Shown piece after piece: positions 45,003 through 57,476 of a stretch of DNA of 64,000 nt. The notes beneath the pieces are model-generated. The model ran no database searches. It had not been told where the DNA came from and saw only the letters and a list, made by a program, of their open reading frames with translations. This DNA comes from Axinella damicornis (taxonomy: Eukaryota > Porifera > Demospongiae > Axinellida > Axinellidae): the NCBI GenBank assembly GCA_963931865.1, contig OZ007509.1, positions 819,978 through 883,977 of the forward strand, read 5' to 3'. The position numbers were made by a program, and so were the translations under genes. The stretch's first letter is position 1; each line of letters opens with the position of its first letter.

Positions 45003-48000
45003 ATTACCTCCAGTTACCTCCAGTTACCTGCAGTTACCTCCACTTACCTCTATAGTTACCTCTAGTTACCTGCAGTTACCTCCACTTACCTCTATAGTTA
45101 CCTCTAGTTACCTGCAGTTACCTCCACTTACCTCTATAGTTACCTCCAGTTGCCTGCAGTTACCTCCAGTTACCTGCAGTTACCTGCAGTTACCTCTAGT
45201 TACCTGCAGTTACCTCTAGTTACCTGCAGTTACCTCTAGTTACCTGCAGTTACCTCCAGTTACCTGCAGTTACCTCCAGTTACCTCTAGTTACCTGCAGT
45301 TACCTCTAGTTACCTCCAGTTACCTCCAGTTACCTCCAGTTACCTCTAGTTACCTGCAGTTACCTCTAGTTACCTCCAGTTACCTCCAGTTACCTGCAGT
45401 TACCTCCAGTTACCTCTAGTTACCTGCAGTTACCTCCAGTTACCTGCAGTTACCTCCAGTTACCTCTAGTTACCTGCAGTTACCTCTAGTTACCTCCAGT
45501 TACCTCCAGTTACCTGCAGTTACCTCCAGTTACCTCTAGTTACCTGCAGTTACCTCTAGTTACCTGCAGTTACCTCCAGTTACCTGCAGTTACCTCTAGT
45601 TACCTCTAGTTACCTCTAGTTACCTCTAGTTACCTGCAGTTACCTCCAGTTACCTCCAGTTACCTCTAGTTACCTCTGGTTACCTCTAGTTACCTCTAGT
45701 TACCTCTAGTTACCTCTAGTTACCTCTAGTTACCTGCAGTTACCTCTAGTTACCTCTAGTTACCTCTAGTTACCTCTAGTTACCTGCAGTTACCTCTAGT
45801 TACCTCTAGTTACCTCTAGTTACCTGCAGTTACCTCTAGTTACCTGCAGTTACCTCCAGTTACCTGCAGTTACCTCCAGTTACCTCTAGTTACCTGCAGT
45901 TACCTCTAGTTACCTCCAGTTACCTCCAGTTACCTGCAGTTACCTCTAGTTACCTCTAGTTACCTCTAGTTACCTGCAGTTACCTCTAGTTACCTGCAGT
46001 TACCTCCAGTTACCTCCAGTTACCTGCAGTTACCTGGTTACCTCTAGTTACCTCTAGTTACCTCTAGTTACCTCTAGTTACCTGCAGTTACCTCTAGTTA
46101 CCTCTAGTTACCTCTAGTTACCTCTAGTTACCTCTAGTTACCTGCAGTTACCTCTAGTTACCTCTAGTTACCTCTAGTTACCTGCAGTTACCTCTAGTTA
46201 CCTGCAGTTACCTCCAGTAACCTGCAGTTACCTCCAGTTACCTCCAGTTACCTGCAGTTACCTCTAGTTACCTGCAGTTACCTCTAGTTACCTGCAGTTA
46301 CCTCTAGTTACCTGCAGTTACCTCCAGTTACCTCCAGTTACCTGAAGTTACCTCTAGTTACCTCTAGTTACCTCTAGTTACCTGCAGTTACCTCCAGTTA
46401 CCTCCAGTTACCTCTAGTTACCTCTAGTTACCTCTAGTTACCTCTAGTTACCTCTAGTTACCTCTAGTTACCTGCAGTTACCTCTAGTTACCTCTAGTTA
46501 CCTCTAGTTACCTCTAGTTACCTGCAGTTACCTCTAGTTACCTCTAGTTACCTCTAGTTACCTCTAGTTACCTCTAGTTACCTGCAGTTACCTCTAGTTA
46601 CCTCTAGTTACCTCTAGTTACCTCTAGTTACCTCTAGTTACCTGCACTTACCTCTAGTTACCTCCAGTTACCTGCAGTTACCTCTAGTTACCTCTAGTTA
46701 CCTCTAGTTACCTGCAGTTACCTCTAGTTACCTGCAGTTACCTCCAGTTACCTCTAGTTATCTGCAGTTACCTCTAGTTACCTGCAGTTACCTCTAGTTA
46801 CCTGCAGTTACCTCTAGTTACCTGCAGTTACCTCTAGTTACCTGCAGTTACCTCTAGTTACCTGCAGTTACCTCTAGTTACCTCTAGTTACCTCTAGTTA
46901 CCTCTAGTTACCTGCAGTTACCTCTAGTTACCTGCAGTTACCTCTAGTTACCTCTAGTTACCTCTAGTTACCTGCAGTTACCTCTAGTTACCTCTAGTTA
47001 CCTCTAGTTACCTCTAGTTACCTGCAGTTACCTCTAGTTACCTCTAGTTACCTCTAGTTACCTGCAGTTACCTCTAGTTACCTGCAGTTACCTCCAGTAA
47101 CCTGCAGTTACCTCCAGTTACCTCCAGTTACCTGCAGTTACCTCTAGTTACCTGCAGTTACCTCTAGTTACCTGCAGTTACCTCTAGTTACCTGCAGTTA
47201 CCTCCAGTTACCTCCAGTTACCTGCAGTTACCTCTAGTTACCTCTAGTTACCTCTAGTTACCTGCAGTTACCTCCAGTTACCTCCAGTTACCTCTAGTTA
47301 CCTCTAGTTACCTCTAGTTACCTCTAGTTACCTCTAGTTACCTCTAGTTACCTGCAGTTACCTCTAGTTACCTCTAGTTACCTCTAGTTACCTCTAGTTA
47401 CCTGCAGTTACCTCTAGTTACCTCTAGTTACCTCTAGTTACCTCTAGTTACCTCTAGTTACCTGCAGTTACCTCTAGTTACCTCTAGTTACCTCTAGTTA
47501 CCTCTAGTTACCTCTAGTTACCTCTAGTTACCTGCACTTACCTCTAGTTACCTCCAGTTACCTGCAGTTACCTCTAGTTACCTCTAGTTACCTCTAGTTA
47601 CCTGCAGTTACCTCTAGTTACCTGCAGTTACCTCCAGTTACCTCTAGTTATCTGCAGTTACCTCTAGTTACCTGCAGTTACCTCTAGTTACCTGCAGTTA
47701 CCTCTAGTTACCTGCAGTTACCTCTAGTTACCTGCAGTTACCTCTAGTTACCTGCAGTTACCTCTAGTTACCTCTAGTTACCTCTAGTTACCTGCAGTTA
47801 CCTCTAGTTACCTCTAGTTACCTCTAGTTACCTGCAGTTACCTCTAGTTACCTGCAGTTACCTCCAGTTACCTGCAGTTACCTCCAGTTACCTCCAGTTA
47901 CCTGCAGTTACCTCTAGTTACCTGCAGTTACCTCTAGTTACCTGCAGTTACCTCTAGTTACCTGCAGTTACCTCCAGTTACCTCCAGTTACCTGCAGTTA

Positions 48001-48798
48001 CCTCTAGTTACCTCTAGTTACCTCTAGTTACCTCTAGTTACCTGCAGTTACCTCCAGTTACCTCCAGTTACCTCTAGTTACCTCTAGTTACCTCTAGTTA
48101 CCTCTAGTTACCTCTAGTTACCTGCAGTTACCTCTAGTTACCTCTAGTTACCTCTAGTTACCTCTAGTTACCTGCAGTTACCTCTAGTTACCTCTAGTTA
48201 CCTCTAGTTACCTCTAGTTACCTGCAGTTACCTCTAGTTACCTCTAGTTACCTCTAGTTACCTCTAGTTACCTCTAGTTACCTCTAGTTACCTGCACTTA
48301 CCTCTAGTTACCTCCAGTTACCTGCAGTTACCTCTAGTTACCTCTAGTTACCTCTAGTTACCTGCAGTTACCTCTAGTTACCTGCAGTTACCTCCAGTTA
48401 CCTCTAGTTACCTCTAGTTACCTCTAGTTACCTGCAGTTACCTCTAGTTACCTGCAGTTACCTCTAGTTACCTGCAGTTACCTCTAGTTACCTCCAGTTA
48501 CCTCTAGTTACCTGCAGTTACCTCTAGTTACCTCTAGTTACCTGCAGTTACCTCTAGTTACCTGCAGTTACCTCTAGTTACCTGCAGTTACCTCTAGTTA
48601 CCTCCAGTTACCTCTAGTTACCTGCAGTTACCTCCAGTTACCTCTAGTTATCTGCAGTTACCTCTAGTTACCTGCAGTTACCTCTAGTTACCTGCAGTTA
48701 CCTCTAGTTACCTGCAGTTACCTCTAGTTACCTGCAGTTACCTCTAGTTACCTGCAGTTACCTCCGGTTGCCTGCAGTTATAATTACCTCTAGTAACC
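45003..48798. repeat. 10-bp minisatellite array 2 (3.8 kb)
   Basis: About 380 units of GTTACCTCTA, GTTACCTGCA and GTTACCTCCA. Higher-order structure is visible: the rare variant CCTGCACTTA occurs at 46641, 47531 and 48291, and TCTGCAGTTA at 46761, 47651 and 48651, within long matching unit orders. So segments of roughly 0.76-0.9 kb were themselves duplicated. It separates D and E. Confidence 0.95.
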
Positions 48799-48814
48799 GC
48801 TACTAAAGTTCCCA

Positions 48815-49080
48815 GCCCTAATAATATACTCGTGCAGAATACAAATTACGGTAGCAAAACTGGGAGTTGAGAAAGAGGCGCATGGTTCCTGTATTCTTGG
48901 ATAGAACTACAAGAAAACACTCTGAGCAATCCTTCAAGTTAGTAGAACCATGCAGCAGCTAGTTTAGCTGAATGAGATAGAAAATAGCGAATTCGTTGTT
49001 ACTGAGTTCCGGCCCCGTAGGTACACACCCTCTTCCGAGATTAATTAGCTGAATGACTCGATCTCCGAGGACAGAGTGGA
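48815..49080 (+). promoter_or_regulatory. Conserved upstream block of gene E
   Basis: Homologous to 22320-22620 upstream of gene C and ending immediately before the ATG. Likely promoter and 5' UTR by position. No core element can be named with confidence. Confidence 0.4.
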
Positions 49081-52000
49081 ATGTCGATGTCGTGGCTCGC
49101 TCTGACCGTCTTGTTGGTGCTGAGCAGCTGCAGCTGCTGGATGCTAGCTGGAGGACAGACATGCTCCCTCTCAGGTACTATCTAAGAATAAGCTGAAAGT
49201 CAATTGTGATTAATTCTATTTCAGATTTTAGTATTATATGCGGCGATCACATTCATAACCCCATGACTGCAGCTACATGGTGGGAGAGGGTATGGCTTAA
49301 CTCTTTGTGCACACATGAAATCACTGCAGACCCAATAGCTGCAGATTGCAATTTTCTACTGCAACCACATTCACCACCATGCATGTAGCTGTAACGTTTG
49401 CAGACCCTGATACTTTCATGATCACTGTGAGTGCTGAGAGAGTGGATGGTTCAACTCCTGGTGCTAGAGTGACCTGGAGCACAACAGTACCACCTGAGTG
49501 TGTGGCATCTGTCACAGTGGAGTTCAGAATTAGTAGCATCAGCGGTGGGAGTGAAATGATATACACAACTACCAATACATCAGAGACTGAGGTCATTCAG
49601 ACTGGTCTCCAGTGCAATACAACCTACTACATCAGAGTGGTGGTTACTGGAGTAGCCTCACTTGGTACAGTGAAGAGCAACCAAGTGCAAGTGCTAGTGC
49701 TACCGCTTGTTGGAGGTACAGTTAAAGTCATCTGACTCATGGTACTGTTCAATTGTTCTGTGTATGTGTTACAGCAACTTTTACTGGAACATGTTGTGAC
49801 ATTTCACAGGTATACCAGCCCCAGTCAGAGTGAGAGCTGAAGCTACTGCAGACAACACAAGTATCCGAGTGTTGTGGGAGTGGTCACGTCAGGGTCTGCT
49901 CATGTGTCTCAGTATTAGAGTTGACTACCAACCTGAGGGAGGCTCTCTGATGATGTACACAGTGGACAATGCAACAGCAACCATCAGTGCCACCTTGTCC
50001 AACCTCCCGTGCAACACACAGTACACCATCACTGTTGTTGCTGTGGTTGGTAGGACTCTTACAAGGAGTCTCACTACAGTGGTGTCTCTACCAGCAAGAG
50101 GTATTGTAGTACTTCAATCATTTTAGCCACAATATTAGTCATAGCTATATACACTTTGTATTTTATCCCCTCCAGCCCCTCCCACTCCCACTGAGGTCAC
50201 TGTTCAGGTCATGAATGCCTCAAGTGTCAGGGTAACATGGCAGTGGACTAGTTCAGGTCCAGCTCCCAGGTGCTTCAATACCACCCGTGTAACCTACCAT
50301 CCTGAGGGAGGTGGTGAGTCCTCCCTGCAGCTCAGGGACCCAGCAGCAACTGAGACCATCCTCACTGGCCTCCAGTCCAACACATGCTACACCATCACTG
50401 TGGTGGCCACTGCTGGAGAGCACAGGAGAGAGAGTGTTACAATTGTACTACTACTTCCACTAGTGCTACAAGGTATGGCCATCATTAATACACAGATTCT
50501 GATATCCTGCTATTGTGGTGTTGATAATAGTGTACAAGGTAAGGCCATTCCAAATTGAAGCCTTGTTGCAAGGGAGTGGGTCGGTAGGCTTGAAACTGAA
50601 AATGAAACATCACATGACTATAATTAACCTTTGTTCCTCTCCTACTCAACAGCTATCTGACACTGTCAGAGTACAAACATGTGCAAAACTGAAGATAGCG
50701 TTTTAAAAATGAATTGCTATCTTAGTGAAATTACCTCACAGCCTCGTTTTACAGTCACACGTACTTAGCCAAACTCAAATACCATTTTTTTCTGAGATAT
50801 CGACACGTGTAGGATATCACTCATTTTTAAACTCCAAGTTTGCAAATTTGAGTCGGTCGGTCCGCTGCAACAAGGCTTCAATTTGGAATGGCCTAAGGTG
50901 GGACCAGAATTAATGTGTATGCACACTGTTGAATCGTAGAATCCTGCTAATTGTGTTAATAAAAGTTGCATGGTCTCTATAACTGCAGGTCCACAGGATC
51001 TCTCAGCAGCTGTGCTGTCTCCTACCTCAGTGTATTTGACATGGGTGGCTCCCTGTGACACACAGCAATACCATATACACAACAGGGGGACATGTGGGAC
51101 CTATGTTGATGAGGGCAGTTCGGATACCAATCGTACGGAATACACATTTGATGAACTCCAAGAAGGCATCAACTACACTTTCACTGTCAACCAGACTGGG
51201 TTTGGAGTGCTCTCAACTGGTCCAGTGTATGCAAGGACCTTCACAACAGGTATGTACATAGAATGATTGCAGTGTTGGCTGATAACTTGTGGTTGCACAC
51301 TTAGTCCCCTCAGGAGCTCCACAGTCACTGGAGGCCACATTTTTACAACCGTCAGAAGTATCCCTAAACTGGAGAGAAGTGCCTTGTATTCAACAAAATG
51401 GACCAATCACTGGCTATGTTGTGCGGTACTATGCAACCTGTGGTCCTGACAGAGATGTGCAGCAGACCAAGTCAGTAGTGACAACAGGAAGCAACATTGA
51501 TGGTCTTACTCCAAACACTGAGTATGCTTTCCAAGTTGCGGCAGTGAACACCAATGGAACTGGCCCTTTCAGTGAAGCCAGCACACTGGGAGGTAGCTAC
51601 ACACTACCAATAGTTAAACTCCTCTTCAGCTATGTAGGAGCTCCACAATTGGTAATCCAAATGATCAATGCTTCTCTTTTGTATAAACAGGAATTCCACA
51701 TTCAGTGATAGTCAGTCCAGTGAACTCCACCAGTGTGACAGTCTCTTGGAGTGAGGTTCAGTGCTTCAATGGAAGTGGAGCAGTCACCCACTACCTTGTG
51801 CAGTATCATTCCATGTTTGGTGGTGCCATGCAGAATGTAACAACTGATGGCATAGCTCAAACTATTTCAGGCCTCACTCCAAACATTGCTGTGTACACAT
51901 TCCGAGTGACAGCTGTTGGTACTAATGGGGTGACTGGACCATTCAGCAATCCTGCCAATACATCTGCAGCTGGTAAATACTATAGAATGTAATTGAAGAT

Positions 52001-55000
52001 CATATAAACATGAATGATATGTTTGACTGCGGGAACAACGCCCATTTCTCCAGAAGGCTCAGGTAATAGTTCTATTGGCTCTTGACCACAACACTATATA
52101 TAAACTCAGGAAGACACTTCTAAAGGAAACCTCTTTCTGTGCATGTGCAGATGAACCCACTGACCCTGGAACCAGTTCATCCACTGACCCTGGAGCCAGT
52201 TCATCCACTGACCCTGGAACCAGTTCATCCACTGACCCTGGAACCAGTTCATCCACTGACCCTGGAGCCAGTTCATCCACTGACCCTGGAACCAGTTCAT
52301 CCACTGACCCTGGAACCAGTTCATCCACTGACCCTGGAGCCAGTTCATCCACTGACCCTGGAACCAGTTCATCCACTGACCCTGGAACCAGTTCATCCAC
52401 TGACCCTGGAGCCAGTTCATCCACTGACCCTGGTCTGCTGGCAGGAGTTGCTGTGCTTGTGATTGTGCTGGTGATTGTAGCTGTCTGTATTGTGGTAGTA
52501 CTCCTTATCCTGTGGAGGTAAGACCTTGATCTGTACCTTTGTCAACATGAGGTTGTTTCCATGCAACTAATACACTTGTACTTGTTTCCTTATAAGTACA
52601 TGTTCTATACATTTCAGAAAGTACAATGTACTCTGTTTGTGGTATTCCCATGTATGGCTTTCCTCTAGCAGAAGAAAAGGAAAGGGCATGAAGGTCACTG
52701 CAGTGGTGTTGACTGACTTGGCAGATACTGACAGCAAAGAGGAACAGGATACAGCTACAGCTGTTGACAACATCTGCTATGAAAAACTTCCTAGTAAGTT
52801 AAACGTATTGCATCAGCCTGCAATCAGGTATCGCATCTCTTTGTAAAAAGGGCTATGAAGGAAGAGAATTGCCTTATTCAAAATCACTGCCTAATGCAAA
52901 GTGTCGACTCCAGTGGCAGAGATTGAATGAAGTTCAGCCATATTTACAGTAGCACATGAAGACTAATACATTTCGCCTGCAATGAGTGGCCTTTACAGTT
53001 CATGCCCAAAGCCCATGCAGTCACTAGAAGAGAGTTTGCATGTATGCGCGCATGTGCAGCAAGGGGTAGAGTGATTGCTCTGTCTGTCAGCAGGCCCGTA
53101 GGCTGGGGGGGTTCGGGGGGTTCGGACGAACCGCCCGCACGGTCATTTAGGTCCGGTCCCGCTGCAAACAAGCGTACTTACAGTCTTACTTACTGCAGTC
53201 ACTGTCTTGTGCCGGTGCCTTCCTGGAGTGCTCACACACGATTGGTATAGCTACCGAGTAGATCGTAGTGTCATGTACGATGCTAGTCATCAGTATGTCT
53301 GTATGTTTGTTTGTGGACACAGGAGTTTGGGTAAAATAGGAATGCTTGCACAGCCTTTTACTGCAATGTATAAGTTACAAAATGAATTCAGTACCTAGTC
53401 ACATGAAGAGCTATGAAAAGTGAGTTGTTCACTCTGTCCACATTATCGAACAAAACCACACCTTGATTTCAGCATTGTTTACTGTGACGTTGGCTATATG
53501 ATATTCATAAAGCACACGAACGTTGATGCAAACAGTGCACGGGGTAAGTGCTCTACTGGGCACTGCATGCTGTTAAGACAAACAACCAACAAACAACAGG
53601 TCTTTGCAGTCCATTACTTTGTTTACACTGACAACGTTGTCTGTGTGGTTACCAGTGCACCCTAAGTGCTTTATAGCCAGACACTGATGGGAGTTTGTGA
53701 GTGCATGTCTAGCCATCAATGCTTGCCTTATACAACAAAAAAATGGTTACTCAATTTATGAGCAGTGTTGCAACACGCCCACACAGTCTCTCCACCGACC
53801 ATTGTGGATTACCAGCAGAAGGTGCTGTCTTTGGAGGGGGAGCAGGTCACCCTGACAGTGAAGGTTGCTGGCAGCCCCACCCCCACTATCACATGGCTCT
53901 TCAATGGGAAGAAGGTGAAGGATGACTACTCCACTGAGGTGGGGAAGGATGGATCACTGACTCTCACGTGTGTGGAGCTGAAGCATGCTGGCACCTACAC
54001 CTTCAGTGTCAGCAACAGTGTGGGCAGTGTGGAGGGGTGCACCAAACTGGTCGTCCACACTGAGGATGAGGACTGTACCAGTGCACCCAAAGTCGAGAGC
54101 AACCCAGTTGGCAAGGAAACATTTGGGGAGTATGTTTCCGGCCTTCATGCACACAACAATGCCGGCTTCATTGCACAGTATCAGGTAATAAAGCACTTCC
54201 ACGCTGTAGACCATTTGCATAAAGGCATGGCTAAGAATGGGTACCAATAATTGTAACCCAAATCTGATATCCCGAGCCATAATATTAATGGTTGATTTTC
54301 TAAAATCTGTCAAAGTTTGGTTCGTAAGTACAGAATTCTATGGTTTGTAGGTAAAAGTTGTCTAATACCATAGAACTCAATACTTAAGTATGAGTTAAAG
54401 GGCTAAAAATTCAATTTAGATTATTGATTTTGGCTATCAAAATTGCCATAATGAATTTGCTTCACCATATCAGTATTAACAATGTTAACTAGGTTCTCAC
54501 CCAGCCCTAATGCAACTGTATGCACGACACATTACAACAGTGAATTGTCCTCTTTAGACCTTGCCCTCTGGGGAGGAAGCCCACCAAGTGACTGTAGGCA
54601 AACTCTCAGCGAACAGACTACTGAATCGATTCAGAAACATCACTGCTTGTGAGTTGAGTTGTAGTCTGATGTATTAAGAGATGTGGTGTCTCTTTCGCCG
54701 GAATAGATGATTATTTCATTTTCCCTTTAGATGACAATCATCGTGTTCTTCTGGAGCCCATCTCTGGAAGAGTGAATTGTGAACACGAATACATCAATGC
54801 CTGCTACATAGATGTAAGATCCTCCACACAACATACAATACAATGTCATATGAATCCACTGGTTTATTACTACATCCGACACACAGGGCTATTCTCAATG
54901 CAGGAAGTACATTGCCACCCAGGGTGAGTATAATAATCCCTTCTTGGTGGTATGTATTGAAGTATTGACACGAACCTTTGCAGGTCCCCTCCCAAACACT

Positions 55001-56085
55001 GTCACTGACTTCTGGTGGCTGGTGTGGCAGGAGAGGATCCATGTAGTTGCCATGGTAACCAATGTTGTGGAAGTGGGGCAGCAGAAGTGTGAGCAGTACT
55101 GGCCCAGCCAGGGGACCCAGGAGTACGGTCCATTCAAAGTCACTCTCACAGACCAGCAGGTGTTTGCAGATTACACGATCCGACAGCTGCTTGTTGCTGT
55201 GAGTTATATTGTTGTGGCAACTTATTATTGAGTGGCTGTCCTCATACTTCTATAGGCAATAGGACTCTTCTTGTCAGCAGTGCACTTGTGCAACTGGCAT
55301 ACTAGCCATGCATATGCCTGCATTGTATTCTACTCCCACAGTGTGACCAGGGTGGGAGGACTCCACTGAAGGTGACCCAGTTCCACTTTACTTCCTGGCC
55401 AGACCACGGTGTTCCAGAGTATGCTGGGCCAACCCTCAACTACCTCCGTCGGATGAAGGCCCAGGTGAAACCCTCCAGAGGATCCATACTAGTTCACTGC
55501 AGGTCAGCAAGAAATTATTCATGGTGGGCTGGATGTGAGTAACTTTGTATGTTTTGGGGTAGTCCAAGAGGTGAATGTTGTCTTCTTCCTGATCCCCGCA
55601 GCGCTGGTGTTGGGAGGACTGGCACACTGATTGCCATTGACACAGCTCTGGAGCAGGCTACCCAGGAGGTTGTGGTGGACATCCCAGCCACTGTCACCAA
55701 GATGAGGAGGCAGCGCATGAAGATGGTCCAATCACCAGTGAGAGAGAATTGCAGTTGGAACTAATTATGTATGACTTTGCAGTTCACTTGGAATACAGTA
55801 GTAGCTAGCTATAATATAGTAATATTATCTACTAAGATAATATGGGCAGAGGTTTACACAACCCTCATATGCATACTGTGAACTTGTGTATGAAGACTCT
55901 TCTCGGCATTATTATTCTCTCCTTCTGTGATCCAGGAGCAGTATGCATTCATCCATGATGCTGTTCTGGAGTCCCTCACCTGTGGGGACACCCAGATCCC
56001 AGCCTCGGGACTGGTCGGTGCCATTGAGAAGCTGAAGCAGAGGGACAGTGAAACTGAGAGGACAGGATTCGAGACCCAGTTCCAT
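49081..56085 (+). CDS. Gene E: receptor tyrosine phosphatase, FN3x6-TM-Ig-D1, 3' end outside window
   Basis: Visible exons: 49081-49174 (signal, [17 protein letters not shown]), FN3-1 to 6 at 49389-49715, 49810-50100, 50176-50472, 50989-51249, 51305-51592, 51691-51972, stalk/TM 52151-52517, JM 52669-52793, Ig 53787-54184, D1 54558-54648, 54731-54813, 54887-54923, 54984-55198, 55342-55502, 55602-55737, 55936-56085. These give 1201 codons, ending in phase 0 exactly at the D1-D2 junction. WPDHG and [11 protein letters not shown] are intact. The mini-exon used in B (10223-10252) has here lost its acceptor (AG to GG at 52031-52032) and is skipped in my model without loss of frame. No D2 exon occurs before 64000; the next intron contains about 7 kb of transposons. 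Whether D2 is still joined is unknown. Confidence 0.8.
50543..50893. mobile_element. PIF/Harbinger-like MITE in gene E
   Basis: TIRs begin GGCCATTCCAAATTGAAGCC and match over about 27 bases at both ends. TAA flanks each end (50540-50542 and 50894-50896), and gene A has the uninterrupted ACAAGGTAAGATC. A 3-base TAA duplication with GG-initial TIRs is typical of PIF/Harbinger MITEs. It sits in the FN3-3/FN3-4 intron and has no coding capacity. Confidence 0.8.
52151..52517 (+). CDS. Gene E stalk and transmembrane exon
   Basis: TDPGT is followed by about eleven octapeptides in an ordered pattern ending A-T-T-A-T-T…, that is, a 72-bp higher-order unit of three 24-bp repeats, and then the helix [20 protein letters not shown]. 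The high uniformity suggests recent homogenisation compared with gene D. Confidence 0.85.
53091..53289. mobile_element. Short inserted element in the gene E TM-Ig intron
   Basis: Relative to genes B and D (CTGTCAGCATGTCTG) about 199 bases are inserted, starting CAGGCCCGTAGGCTGGGGGG and containing a GTTCGGGGGGTTCGGACGAA-type motif. TCAG occurs at both edges and may be the target duplication. The right end does not mirror the left, so the family is not assigned. Confidence 0.6.
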
Positions 56086-56352
56086 GTACGTATGTGATAT
56101 ACTCACTTCAAAGTTACCTCAACATGTGGAGACACACGTCTTTCACTGTGTGTAGCTCCAATGAAGGATATTGCCTTGAGTCATACTTTCATGATGATGT
56201 ATACTTTCAAGGTTGGTTCAATGTGTTTAGATAACCTCTATTACTTTAACACTTTCATGGCTAGCTCTGTACACTGGTTTTGAGTGCACATGCACAAACA
56301 TCTGTTGCTTGTGCCGAAAGCTTGTACACAGGATGCAGCACTACAAAAGTTG

Positions 56353-57476
56353 TTTTAAGGTAGTAAACATGGGTACAGCGATCTCCGAAACCAAGTTGAT
56401 GGATAAATGGGCAGCATCAAAGCGTACACAAGTTTCAGCAATACTTTGCATCAAACTGCTCCCTCTGCTTGAAAATGCCCTAAAACTCAATTTTAAGGTA
56501 GGAAGCACGGCATCGGCGAAATCGCGCAATTTTGCTCATGAATAATTAATGAGATGACGTCACTTGCATACGGTTATTTAGAGTTATTCATCTGTTTACG
56601 TTTTCCCATGGCGGCAACCGGAATAAACAAGGGGGGCTTCTCTCTTTGATGCGGCTAGCGGCCCTTTCTAGTTTCAAATCGGTACTCTGATGTGGCCGTG
56701 CGGTACTTTGAAGATTTGTTTGAACACTCTTTTTTTCTTTTTTTTCTTTTTTTAAGTAAAGAACTATTCTGGCTTATTGAATGTAGCGATGGGCTATCTG
56801 AGTGTGAATAGCTAGGTGGAGTGAGCAGGAATGTTTGTGGGTCTGCTGAAGTGGCCGAAGAACAGCCTGGAAAGTGAACAGCCTCCGACAGCTCCCTGGC
56901 CAAGGTACTCTAGAGAGTTGACCTTTCGGCATTACAGGCCCCGCCCATTTTCGTGTTAGGGCGAATTTGGCTGGTTTGGTAGCTGGACTGGGCTGGTGAG
57001 AAGGAGTAGATGTGTGGCCAAAACTCTGTAACCGAGAGGTGAACGTGGAAAAGCATCCCTAGTTTTGCAGGGGGTAGGTTGACCTTTTGGAAACTGGCCT
57101 TGGCTTGAGTCGGTTTTAGTCGGTGTGCGTGGAATTTTTTTTGAAAGCCTAGGGTAGCCAAACCTCTGTTTTTGAGGGTGGCAGTGAGTTTTGGGCTGTA
57201 GCCTGCAAGTGAGGAGAGCAGGTGGTAAATCCATCCGTAGTTTTTGGGCCTGTTTTGTGTGTGTATTGATGATGGGGTCAGAGTGTGGGTGGGGCCTTGG
57301 AGAGGGTCCAAATTTTCAGTTTCGTAGAGGGCCTTAAAATTGAGTTTTAGGGCATTTTCAAGCAGAGGGAGCAGTTTGATGCAAAGTATTGCTGAAACTT
57401 GTGTACGCTTTGATGCTGCCCATTTATCCATCAACTTGGTTTCGGAGATCGCGGTACCCATGTTTACTACCTTAAG
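56353..57476. repeat. Inverted repeat unit with TTAAGGTAGT ends
   Basis: About 145 bases starting TTAAGGTAGTAAACATGGGT (56353-56497) are repeated in inverse orientation at 57331-57476. The minus strand 56910-57461 is open for 183 codons (MGTAISETKLMDKW…), and the + strand copy encodes the same start. I do not recognise the product. It may be a transposon-encoded or captured exon; a direct duplication of 57130-57300 follows at 57509-57680. Confidence 0.6.

Noticed and set aside
20237..48798. CRISPR-like arrays
   Set aside because: Units are contiguous 10-mers without unique spacers, and the host is eukaryotic.
52059..52462. Repeat proteins PLTLEPVH and MDELAPGSV in other frames of the stalk exon
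   Set aside because: The repeat period is a multiple of three so all frames stay open; only the SSSTDPG frame joins in phase to the FN3 and juxtamembrane exons.
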